DNA of 64,000 bases from Anaerolineales bacterium (GTDB lineage Bacteria > Chloroflexota > Anaerolineae > Anaerolineales > RBG-16-64-43), in contig JAFGCU010000125.1 in NCBI GenBank assembly GCA_016932475.1, forward strand, positions 1-64,000. Reading direction: 5' to 3'. Position 1 is the stretch's first letter. Every line of letters starts with the position of its first letter. Below are positions 32,687 to 40,403 of this stretch, piece by piece. Both the position numbers and the translations under genes were made by a program. A model generated the notes under the pieces. It searched no databases and was not told the DNA's origin. It saw nothing but the letters and a program-made list of their open reading frames with translations.

Positions 32687-32718
32687 GCCGCCGCGATCAG
32701 CGATCGCGGCGGCATTCT
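32687..32718 (+). terminator. Terminator after tRNA-Ala(CGC)
   Basis: GCCGCCGCGATC and GATCGCGGCGGC are exact complements around AGC, followed by ATTCTT. The U-tract is weak. Confidence 0.6.
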
Positions 32719-32829
32719 TAACCCTGTTCGCGGCAAAAATTTTCCGCCGATCACAGCCATGGGAATAATCCGGATTGCAGCCCTTTTGCCGACCGTCGAA
32801 ACCGGGAAGGGGCGCCGCTCTCCCCCTCA

Positions 32830-32858
32830 TTGACGCCGGACAGTGTCCCGGTTAGAAT
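32830..32858 (+). promoter_or_regulatory. Promoter of tRNA-Ala(GGC)
   Basis: TTGACG, a 17-base spacer and TAGAAT, the same -10 as at the neighbouring tRNA, ending about 12 bases before the tRNA. Confidence 0.7.
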
Positions 32859-32869
32859 TGCTTTTTGCC

Positions 32870-32942
32870 GGGCCCATAGCGCAGTTGGGAGCGCGTCTCA
32901 ATGGCATTGAGAAGGCCGAGGGTTCGAATCCCTCTGGGTCCA
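32870..32942 (+). tRNA. tRNA-Ala(GGC)
   Basis: A 73-base cloverleaf nearly identical to the preceding one: acceptor GGGCCCA with TGGGTCC, D-arm GCGC/GCGC, anticodon stem TCTCA/TGAGA around ATGGCAT (anticodon GGC), the same T-arm, discriminator A, no encoded CCA. It reads GCC and GCU. The two look like a local duplication that diverged in the anticodon arm. Confidence 0.95.
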
Positions 32943-32951
32943 CAGGAAATA

Positions 32952-32985
32952 GGGCCGCGATCATCGATCGCGGCCCCTTTTTTTT
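32952..32985 (+). terminator. Terminator after tRNA-Ala(GGC)
   Basis: GGGCCGCGATC and GATCGCGGCCC pair around ATC, followed by C and eight T. The convergent diguanylate cyclase gene ends inside this hairpin (stop at 32961-32963). Confidence 0.85.
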
Positions 32986-35528
32986 CCGTTAGCGGCTTCC
33001 TTTGTTACGGCCCGCGGTTTTTTTGCCCTCACGCGGGCCTTCTTTTTCGTTTCCTTCCAGATCAGCGACCGGTTCCTACCGGCCGCCTTGGCCTGATACA
33101 AAGCCTTGTCGGCATAAATGATCAAATCGGCCTCGGAGGACCCATGCCGCGGAAAGCCGGCGACACCGCAGGAAATGGTGGCTTTAACGCCCCCATACCC
33201 GAGCAGCATGGTGGATTTCACGAAGTTCTTCCGCCACTTTTCCGCGATCTGAAGGGCGAGATCCACCCTAACCTTGGGCAGCACGGCCAGGAATTCCTCC
33301 CCGCCGACCCGGAAAATAATGTCGCTGGCGCGGCTGTTGGCCAAAAGCAGCGAGGAAAGGTTCTGCAGGACGGCGTCTCCGGCCTTATGGCCGAAGGCAT
33401 CGTTCACTTCCTTGAACCGGTCGATATCGATCATGATGAAACTGACCGGATATTTCTCGCGCGCGGCGCGCGCCAGCTCGCGTTTGATGGTCACATCCAG
33501 GTAATAGCGGTTGTACAAGCCGGTCAGGGAATCGTGCACGGCCATCTCTTCCAGTTTCTGCTGCAGCGCGCGGATTTCATCATCCGTCCGCTTATGGTCG
33601 ATGATCACCCAGAGGATATCGGCGATGGAAAGGAGATGTTCGGCATCCTGCTGCTCGTACGGACAGGATTTGTTTCCGATTCCGAGGACGGCGACAATCC
33701 GGCCGTGGTCGAAGGTGGGAACGGCCAGTTCCCGGACAATTCCGGGGTGACCTTCCGGCAGGCCCCAGCGGTCGGGGAGCGAAGCGTAATCGTTGTGGAT
33801 GACGGGACGGCGCTGGCGGATGCATTCCGCCCACGAACCCGCCGCCGCGAGATTCGCATGCCTCATCCCTTCTTTCGCTTTGCAGAATTCGTTCCGGGTC
33901 CGGGTGGACCAGGACTGAAGCGAGAGACTCGCCTGATCCTCCGCGACAAAATGGTAGTAACTAAGCGGGCTGCCGGTGATCCCTTCGATTTCGTCGAGCG
34001 CTTTCTGAAGCAGTTGCTCCATCGTATGCTGAGTGGCGTACTCCCATAGCGTCAGGCGCAGGCGGAGGGTCTCTTCCGCCCAGATTCGTTCGGTGATATC
34101 GAGCGTGGTGCCGATGATGCGGTAGATGCGCCCGGCGGAATCATGGACGGGCGCCAGGGTGGTGTGGAGGAATTTCCGGCCGGAGGAAAGCTCGAATCCA
34201 TCCTCGGTGGAAACCGGATTTCCCTCCGTCAGGCAGCGCAGGCAGGAAGCCCGCATGGCCTGGGCTGCCCCCGCGGGGAATGCCTCTTCCAGCAATTTGC
34301 CGTCCACACCGTCGCGGGAGAAACCGGCGGTCCTTCCCAGAGCGAGGTTGCTTTCGCGAATCCGAAATTTCCCCTCGCCTTCCACATCCAGTATGAAAAT
34401 CCCCTGCGCCGAATTTTCGAAGACCTCCCGGAAATTCTGCTCGCTGCGCCGAAGCCTCTCCCCCGCCTGATTCCGCTCGGTGATATCGCGGACGACGGAC
34501 AGGATGTGCCGCTCCCCCGCCAGATCGATGATCTCCCCCGAATACAGGCACTGCCGGATCTCGCCGGATTTGGTGCGGAATGTATATTCCAATTCGCGCA
34601 CGCGGCGATTTTGAATCAGCGTTTTTGTGCACTGATCTTCATCCGACGGATCCGCCCAGAGCGAGAGCTCGGACGCGGAATGGCCCAGCGTTTCCTCGCG
34701 GGTATACTCCGAAAGTCGGCAAAAGCTGTCGTTGACCTCCAAAAGCCGCCCGTCGCGGACTCGGCCGATGAGCATAGCGTCCGGGCTCGAATGGAACGCC
34801 TTGGAAAATTTTTCCTCGCTCTCCCGCAGCGCCGTTTCCACTATCCTGCGGATCGCGATATCGCGCTCCAGATCTCCGAACAGCCGCAGGTTGACCATCA
34901 GGGAGAGGGTAAAGGTCAGCGCGATAAAAACCATCTGATAAGCGATGAGCGCCAGCAGATCGAGGGTATTCGAATGGAAGAAGTCGTCCCCGACCGGCAG
35001 GGCGAGGTCCACCGCGATCCGGAAAATGCTGACCAGGCAAAAACCCACAAACACCAGACCCGTTCCCCAGGCGAAACCGCGCATGCCCGGCTCCACCCGC
35101 CGGAACAACAGCCAGGCGCATTGGCCGAAGACGATCAGCAAAGTGATGGAGATATTGATATTCCGAGCCGCCAGATTGGGGGAGAGGAAGAAGAAATGCG
35201 CGTGGACCGCAAGAAAAAACATAAACACAAAGGCATTTTGGATCTGCGGACCTCGTTTGTCGACGAAACGCTCCAGGCCCATGAAGACGAGGATGGCGCC
35301 GGCGACCAGCGATCCGTTCCCGGCGATTACCGGAAGGACCGGCGGAAGAGCCCCGCGCAGCAGGATCAAAACGGCTCCGCAAAATTGCAGACAGTAGCCC
35401 GCCAGCCAGAAATCGGCCCCGGAGAACCGCGGGCGGATCCGCAGCCAGAGGAGAACGATGACAACCAGGCAAATCGCGTTGAGGACGACGAAACTGAGGA
35501 TGACGATCAGGACATACGGAGGATCCAT
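32961..35528 (-). CDS. Membrane-bound PAS-PAS-GAF-GGDEF diguanylate cyclase
   Basis: An 855-residue protein. About seven N-terminal helices (residues 5-215) form a membrane sensor. Two PAS domains follow (HSSPDAMLIGRV near 245; FREVFENSAQGIFIL near 370, each ending in a DITER motif), then a GAF-like region with WSTRTRNEFCK, then GGDEF with HDSLTGLYNR and RVGGEEFLAVLPK near 770. RASD upstream keeps the inhibitory-site spacing. It should make c-di-GMP. The C-terminus is a lysine- and arginine-rich tail of about 28 residues. The start ATG (35526-35528) has GAGG before it. Its C-terminal half is closely similar to the next gene, so the pair arose by duplication. Confidence 0.93.
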   Translation of the reverse strand: MDPPYVLIVILSFVVLNAICLVVIVLLWLRIRPRFSGADFWLAGYCLQFCGAVLILLRGALPPVLPVIAGNGSLVAGAILVFMGLERFVDKRGPQIQNAFVFMFFLAVHAHFFFLSPNLAARNINISITLLIVFGQCAWLLFRRVEPGMRGFAWGTGLVFVGFCLVSIFRIAVDLALPVGDDFFHSNTLDLLALIAYQMVFIALTFTLSLMVNLRLFGDLERDIAIRRIVETALRESEEKFSKAFHSSPDAMLIGRVRDGRLLEVNDSFCRLSEYTREETLGHSASELSLWADPSDEDQCTKTLIQNRRVRELEYTFRTKSGEIRQCLYSGEIIDLAGERHILSVVRDITERNQAGERLRRSEQNFREVFENSAQGIFILDVEGEGKFRIRESNLALGRTAGFSRDGVDGKLLEEAFPAGAAQAMRASCLRCLTEGNPVSTEDGFELSSGRKFLHTTLAPVHDSAGRIYRIIGTTLDITERIWAEETLRLRLTLWEYATQHTMEQLLQKALDEIEGITGSPLSYYHFVAEDQASLSLQSWSTRTRNEFCKAKEGMRHANLAAAGSWAECIRQRRPVIHNDYASLPDRWGLPEGHPGIVRELAVPTFDHGRIVAVLGIGNKSCPYEQQDAEHLLSIADILWVIIDHKRTDDEIRALQQKLEEMAVHDSLTGLYNRYYLDVTIKRELARAAREKYPVSFIMIDIDRFKEVNDAFGHKAGDAVLQNLSSLLLANSRASDIIFRVGGEEFLAVLPKVRVDLALQIAEKWRKNFVKSTMLLGYGGVKATISCGVAGFPRHGSSEADLIIYADKALYQAKAAGRNRSLIWKETKKKARVRAKKPRAVTKEAANGKKRGRDR

Positions 35529-35626
35529 GGGAACCTCGCGGTGGAGGGAGAGGGGGGCCAAATGGAAGTGTACGCCTTTTGGGGGGGCGGCTCAAGTCGC
35601 GTTACGTCTGCGGGTATATCCCCCTT

Positions 35627-36949
35627 TTATCCCTTCCAGATGATCGATTGGTTCCGCCCTGCCGCCTTGGCCTGGTACAGCGCCTGATCGGTGGCGGCGA
35701 CCAATTCCGCACCGGTGGTCCCGTGCCCGGGAAAGATGGCAATCCCGGAAGAAAGGGTTACTTTTGCCCCGCCATAGTCGAGCAACACGGTTGTCGCCAG
35801 GAAGCTTTTCCTCCATTTTTCAGCGATGAGGAACGCGGCATCCGCTTTCACCTTTGGCAAAATGGCGAGGAATTCCTCCCCGCCGTAGCGGAAGACGATA
35901 TCGCCGGCGCGGCTGTGCTTCCGGAGCAACGCGGCCAGGTCGCGCAACACCGCGTCCCCGGCCTTGTGGCCGAAAGTGTCGTTGACCTTTTTAAAGTTAT
36001 CGATGTCGATCATGATGAAACTGACCGGATACTTTTCGCGCGCCGCACGCGCCAGCTCGCGTTTCAGGGTGTCCTCCAGATAGTGGCGGTTGTACAATCC
36101 GGTGAGGGAATCATGGACGGCCATCTCTTCCAGCTTGCTTTGCAGTTTTTGGATCTCCTCCTCCGCCCGTTTATGCTCGATGATTACCCAGATGATATCG
36201 GCGATGGACGAGATAAATTCCACGTCCTCTTCGGTGTACGGGAAGGGTTTGTTCCCGACGCCGAGAACGGAGACGATCCGCCCTCCAAGGAAGGTGGGAA
36301 CGACCAGCTCGCGGTTGACGGCGGCATGCCCCGCCGGCATTCCCTTGCGGCCGGGCAGCGACGCCAGTTCATTGTGAATAAGCGGTTTTCGCTCGCGGAG
36401 GCAATCCGCCCACACCCCCGCCTGATCCAGACCATAATGCATTCCGTGGCCCTCGGCGCGGCAGAATTCACGCAAGGTGCGGGTGGACCAGGCCTGGAGG
36501 GAAAGCCCGCGCTCATCCTCCATGACAAAGTGATAGAAGCTGATCGGGATGCCGGTTATCCGTTCGATCTCGTCGAGCGCCTTTTGCATCAATTCTTCCA
36601 CGGTGTGTCCAGCCGAGTATTCCCATAATGTCAAGCGCAGTCGGAGAATCGCCTCTTTTTCCTTGCGTTCGGTGATATACCGGACAACGGAAACGATCAA
36701 CGCATGGAGTGCGCCGACCTTAACGGTTACGCCAACCCTTAGGGTCGGGGAACCTTTGGGAACCCTAAGGGTTGGATCTACCTTTTGGAATCCAGGATTT
36801 TCCACCGCTGACTCGCTTCCCTTGCCAAAGTTGGCCAAGCAAATTATATTAAGGGTGCTTGGCAGGCGCGCCCGGAGGTTTCCGGCGCACAATTCCATAT
36901 CCAGCGTCAAACCGGAGCAGTAGGCCATCCGCCAGAGATCGGGGTGCAA
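35627..36949 (-). CDS. GAF-GGDEF diguanylate cyclase with disrupted N-terminus
   Basis: From about residue 90 on (RYITERKEKEAILRLRLTLWE) this matches the gene at 32961-35528: the tail of a PAS domain, the GAF-like region and GGDEF with RYGGEEFLAILPK and an RAGD inhibitory site, so the cyclase part looks active. The first 90 codons have no family match, include a palindromic repeat (36732-36775, giving two PTLRV peptides), and overlap the leuS promoter and the first part of its T-box leader. The sensor part has therefore been lost, and the true start is probably downstream of 36949 in the reading direction; I see no ribosome site that decides it. It could be a working soluble enzyme or a gene in decay. 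Confidence 0.75.
   Translation of the reverse strand: MHPDLWRMAYCSGLTLDMELCAGNLRARLPSTLNIICLANFGKGSESAVENPGFQKVDPTLRVPKGSPTLRVGVTVKVGALHALIVSVVRYITERKEKEAILRLRLTLWEYSAGHTVEELMQKALDEIERITGIPISFYHFVMEDERGLSLQAWSTRTLREFCRAEGHGMHYGLDQAGVWADCLRERKPLIHNELASLPGRKGMPAGHAAVNRELVVPTFLGGRIVSVLGVGNKPFPYTEEDVEFISSIADIIWVIIEHKRAEEEIQKLQSKLEEMAVHDSLTGLYNRHYLEDTLKRELARAAREKYPVSFIMIDIDNFKKVNDTFGHKAGDAVLRDLAALLRKHSRAGDIVFRYGGEEFLAILPKVKADAAFLIAEKWRKSFLATTVLLDYGGAKVTLSSGIAIFPGHGTTGAELVAATDQALYQAKAAGRNQSIIWKG
36732..36775. repeat. Palindromic repeat within the cyclase N-terminal frame
   Basis: CCAACCCTTAGGGT (36732-36745) and ACCCTAAGGGTTGG (36762-36775) are exact reverse complements; each arm is itself nearly palindromic. 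It lies in frame in the doubtful N-terminal part of the cyclase gene. Confidence 0.65.
36822..36850 (+). promoter_or_regulatory. leuS leader promoter
   Basis: TTGCCA (36822-36827), a 17-base spacer and TATATT (36845-36850) precede the T-box leader, giving a leader of about 380 bases. Confidence 0.6.
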
Positions 36950-37165
36950 GTGTGCAAGCCCCGTCCGCGCCCGCGGAGCGCATCAGGCCGAACTCGCCGG
37001 CTCGTCCCGAGGTGTTTTCCCGAGGGACTACGCTCCGCAGGTGAACTCGAGTAGCCTGCGGCGGGCAAGCCCGTTACAGCCGATGAGTGACCCCGAATCC
37101 TGTGCGGGGTAATCAGGGTGGTACCGCGAATCCCCTTCGCCCCTGGCGAAGGGGATTTTTTATTG
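36910..37165 (+). ncRNA. T-box leader of leuS, with terminator
   Basis: The T-box core AATCAGGGTGGTACCGCG (37111-37128) matches the family consensus that pairs with the tRNA acceptor end. Upstream, an AGTAG (36919-36923) and GTGAACTCGAG (37041-37051) fit the two strands of the specifier loop, with CTC (Leu) at 37046-37048 as probable specifier. The terminator follows: ATCCCCTTCGCC/GGCGAAGGGGAT (37130-37156) and a T-run. Uncharged tRNA-Leu would favour antitermination. The 5' border is approximate. Confidence 0.9.
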
Positions 37166-37239
37166 CCCCCTCTCCCGTTCTGCCCCAATGACCGAATTTC
37201 GGTGAATGGGGGATGCGGAAAGGGGAAATGGAGGAACCG

Positions 37240-40200
37240 ATGCCGACATCGAAGAAGACTGTAAAGCCCGCAAAGAAGAGAACCATCCGGAAACCAGCCG
37301 CTGCGCCGGTCCGGCGAAAGGCAGCCGGTAAAACCGCCGCCCGGAAGGGGAGTGCGCCGGCCGGGCCGGCGCCTTCAAAGGCGAAGGCAAAATCGAAAGG
37401 CGGAGCAAAGCTGCCGGCCGTCCGGAAATCGGGCGCGATCGCCGTCGCCAAGATGGTGACGGCGCTGCAGGTTATGCCTTCCCCCGAACCCCCCGCCGCC
37501 GCTCCGGCGGAATCGTCCTTTGCCGAAAAAACGCCGAAACAGGGGCCGGCCTATCAGCCGGATATCATCGAGCCCAAGTGGCAAAAGGAGTGGGACCGGT
37601 CCGGGTTGTACCGCGCGGTCATCGACCGGACGCGGAAAAAATTCTACGCCCTCACCATGCTGCCGTATTCCAGCGGCGACCTGCACATCGGCCACTGGTA
37701 CGCGATGACCCCCTCGGATGCGCGGGCGCGCTTCATGCGCATGCGCGGGTGGAATGTCATGTTCCCGGTCGGGTTCGATTCCTTCGGACTGCCGGCCGAG
37801 AACGCGGCGATCAAGCGCGGAATCCACCCGAAGAAGTGGACCTATTCCAACATCGAGCACATGCGCGGGCAGTTGCGCGCGATGGGATCGATGTGGGATT
37901 GGGAGCGCGAGGCGGTTTCCTCCGATCCGGAATATTACCGCTGGACCCAGTGGTTCTTCATCCAGCTCTTCCGGCACGGCCTGGCCTACAAGAAAATGTC
38001 GCCGGTGGATTGGTGCCCCAACTGCAACACGACCCTGGCGCGCGAGCAGGTATGGGGGGACGACCGCCACTGCGAACGGTGCGAAACCCCGGTGATCAAG
38101 AAGAACCTCGATCAGTGGTTCTTCCGGATAACCAAGTACGCGGAGGAACTGCTGGATTTTTCCGGGATCGACTGGCCCGAGCGGGTGCGCACGCTGCAAA
38201 CCAATTGGATCGGGCGCAGCGAGGGCGCGCGGGTGGTCTTCCGCACCGAGGCGGGCGACCCGCTCGAGGTGTTCACCACCCGGCCGGATACCTTGTGGGG
38301 CGCCACTTTCATGGTTCTGGCGCCGGAACATCCGCTGGTGCAAACTTTCACCGCGCCCGAGCGCAAGGCGGAAGTCACCGCGTATGTCCAACAGGCGCTG
38401 CGCCAATCCGATATTCAGCGTGAATCGGCGGACAAGGAAAAAACCGGCGTGTTCACCGGCGGGTTCGCCATCAACCCCGTCAACGGCGTGCGCATACCGG
38501 TCTGGATCGCCGATTATGTGGTGATCTCCTACGGAACCGGCGCGATCATGGCCGTCCCCGCGCACGACCGGCGCGATTTCGATTTCGCGTTGAAGTATGG
38601 ATTGCCGATTCTGCCGGTGATCGACCGCACCGACGGGCTGACCAAGTCCTTCGCCCTGGCCAAGACGGTGAAACCCGGCCTGGCGGAGGCGCTGCGCGCG
38701 GAAGTGATCCCGTTCGAGGAACGGGATGGATCGCTATATATCACCATCCCGGCGGAGAAGATCGACCGCTATATCGATATCGTCCGGGCCCACCTCCAGC
38801 CGGGCTGTTGGAACGAGATCGTCGGCACCCGCTGGCAGTTCATCTTCGAGGACGGAATCCGCAACTGGGACAGCATCGACAGCGAGCAGGAGATTCTGGC
38901 GCGCTGCCAGGAACTGGAGCCGAACGTCCGCGGGAAACGCTCGCTGATGGAAATGGTCTGGTCGCTCGAGTTCTACCGCGATGCGCTGTTCCACGACCAG
39001 AACGGGATGATGATCCATTCCGGCCAGTTCAGCGGCACACCCGGCGCGGTGGCCGTAAAAATAGCCGCCGAGTGGCTCGCGACGAAGGACGCCGGCGGCC
39101 CGACCGTTTCCTACCGGCTGCGCGATTGGCTGATATCCCGCCAGCGGTTCTGGGGCGCGCCGATCCCGCTGGTCCGCTGCCCTGTGCACGGGCAGGTCCC
39201 CGTGCCGGAGGATCAGCTCCCGGTCCTGCTGCCGGACGACGTCGAATGGAAACCGACCGGCGAAAGTCCGCTCAAGCTGCACCCCACCTGGTCCCGCACG
39301 ACCTGCCCGGTGTGCGGCGGGGAAGCCGAGCGCGAAACCGACACGATGGACACCTTCATGTGCTCGTCGTGGTACCACCTGCGCTACCTGAGCCCGAAGA
39401 ACGAGCGGGCACCGTTCGATCCGGCCGAATACGATTACTGGATGCCGGTCGACTGCTACACCGGCGGGATCGAGCACGCCACGATGCACCTGATTTACAC
39501 GCGCTTCTTTCACAAGGCCTGCCGCGACATGGGCGTCACCCGCGGCTCCGAACCGGTGCTGCAGCTGCGCAACCAGGGGATTATCCTCGGCGAAGATTCG
39601 GAAAAGATGTCGAAGAGCAGGGGCAACGTGATTGCGCCGGACGTTCTGGTGAAAAAATACGGCGCCGATACCGTGCGGGCCTACCTGATGTTCTTCGCCC
39701 GCTGGGATCAGGGAGCGCCGTGGAGCTCGACCGGAATTGAGGGCACCCATCGCTGGATCAACCGGGTTTGGGGATTGGCCGTGAACGCGCCGAAGGACAC
39801 ATCCGCTCCGGCGGAGGAGCATGCCGCACGGATTCTGACCCGCGCCACCCACCAGACCATCCGCCGCGTGACGCGCGATTTCGAGCGGTTTGAATTCAAC
39901 ACCATCATCTCGGCAATGATGGAGTTCACCAATTTGCTGTATAAATACCGAGAGACCACGCTCTACGGCTCGCCGGAGTGGGAGCAGGCGATCGACAGCC
40001 TGCTGCTCCTTGCGGCGCCGGTGGCGACCCATATGACCGAGGAACTCTGGCATAGGCGCAAGGGGAGTGCGGCGGAATCGATCCATGTACAGGCCTGGCC
40101 GGTTTTCGATCCGGCGCTGGCCGCCGAGGACGAGGTGACTATCGTCATCCAGGTGAACGGAAAAGTGCGCGAGCGGCTGAAGCTTCCGGCCGGAATCGGA

Positions 40201-40317
40201 AAAGAGGAAGCCTGCGCGCTGGCGCTGGCAAACGACGGGGTTAAAAGATGGCTGGAGGGCAGGACCCCGCGCCAGGTAATCTTCGTGCCGGATAAACTGA
40301 TCAACCTGGTTGTCTGA
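37240..40317 (+). CDS. leuS: Leucyl-tRNA synthetase with basic N-terminal tail
   Basis: A 1025-residue class I synthetase that charges tRNA-Leu. The catalytic motif HIGH is near residue 151 in GDLHIGHWYAM; the zinc-type CPNC/CERC pair is near 265-290; the editing domain spans about 300-500 (FTTRPDTLWGATF, GAIMAVPAHD); KMSKS is near 788 (SEKMSKSRGN); the anticodon domain follows. The first 100 residues are an added Lys/Ala/Pro/Arg-rich region (KKTVKPAKKRTIRKPAAA) that bacterial LeuRS normally lacks. I chose ATG 37240 for its GGAGG; starts at 37213 and 37228 would only lengthen the tail. Controlled by the T-box; ended by a long-loop terminator. Confidence 0.97.
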   Translation: MPTSKKTVKPAKKRTIRKPAAAPVRRKAAGKTAARKGSAPAGPAPSKAKAKSKGGAKLPAVRKSGAIAVAKMVTALQVMPSPEPPAAAPAESSFAEKTPKQGPAYQPDIIEPKWQKEWDRSGLYRAVIDRTRKKFYALTMLPYSSGDLHIGHWYAMTPSDARARFMRMRGWNVMFPVGFDSFGLPAENAAIKRGIHPKKWTYSNIEHMRGQLRAMGSMWDWEREAVSSDPEYYRWTQWFFIQLFRHGLAYKKMSPVDWCPNCNTTLAREQVWGDDRHCERCETPVIKKNLDQWFFRITKYAEELLDFSGIDWPERVRTLQTNWIGRSEGARVVFRTEAGDPLEVFTTRPDTLWGATFMVLAPEHPLVQTFTAPERKAEVTAYVQQALRQSDIQRESADKEKTGVFTGGFAINPVNGVRIPVWIADYVVISYGTGAIMAVPAHDRRDFDFALKYGLPILPVIDRTDGLTKSFALAKTVKPGLAEALRAEVIPFEERDGSLYITIPAEKIDRYIDIVRAHLQPGCWNEIVGTRWQFIFEDGIRNWDSIDSEQEILARCQELEPNVRGKRSLMEMVWSLEFYRDALFHDQNGMMIHSGQFSGTPGAVAVKIAAEWLATKDAGGPTVSYRLRDWLISRQRFWGAPIPLVRCPVHGQVPVPEDQLPVLLPDDVEWKPTGESPLKLHPTWSRTTCPVCGGEAERETDTMDTFMCSSWYHLRYLSPKNERAPFDPAEYDYWMPVDCYTGGIEHATMHLIYTRFFHKACRDMGVTRGSEPVLQLRNQGIILGEDSEKMSKSRGNVIAPDVLVKKYGADTVRAYLMFFARWDQGAPWSSTGIEGTHRWINRVWGLAVNAPKDTSAPAEEHAARILTRATHQTIRRVTRDFERFEFNTIISAMMEFTNLLYKYRETTLYGSPEWEQAIDSLLLLAAPVATHMTEELWHRRKGSAAESIHVQAWPVFDPALAAEDEVTIVIQVNGKVRERLKLPAGIGKEEACALALANDGVKRWLEGRTPRQVIFVPDKLINLVV

Positions 40318-40323
40318 AATATT

Positions 40324-40388
40324 GACCGGGGCGGTTCATCCTACCTGTGCGTGCTCGGCGGGTGCCGCCCCGGTCTTCTTTTTCCTTT
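40324..40388 (+). terminator. leuS terminator
   Basis: GACCGGGGCGG (40324-40334) pairs exactly with CCGCCCCGGTC (40365-40375), followed by a T-rich run. The loop is long, about 30 bases. Confidence 0.7.
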
Positions 40389-40393
40389 ATAAT
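40388..40393 (+). promoter_or_regulatory. -10 of the histidine kinase gene
   Basis: TATAAT ends ten bases before the ATG at 40404, so transcription would start at or next to the start codon. It overlaps the T-run of the leuS terminator. No good -35 is seen. Confidence 0.5.
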
Positions 40394-40403
40394 CTTTGGA
40401 ACG

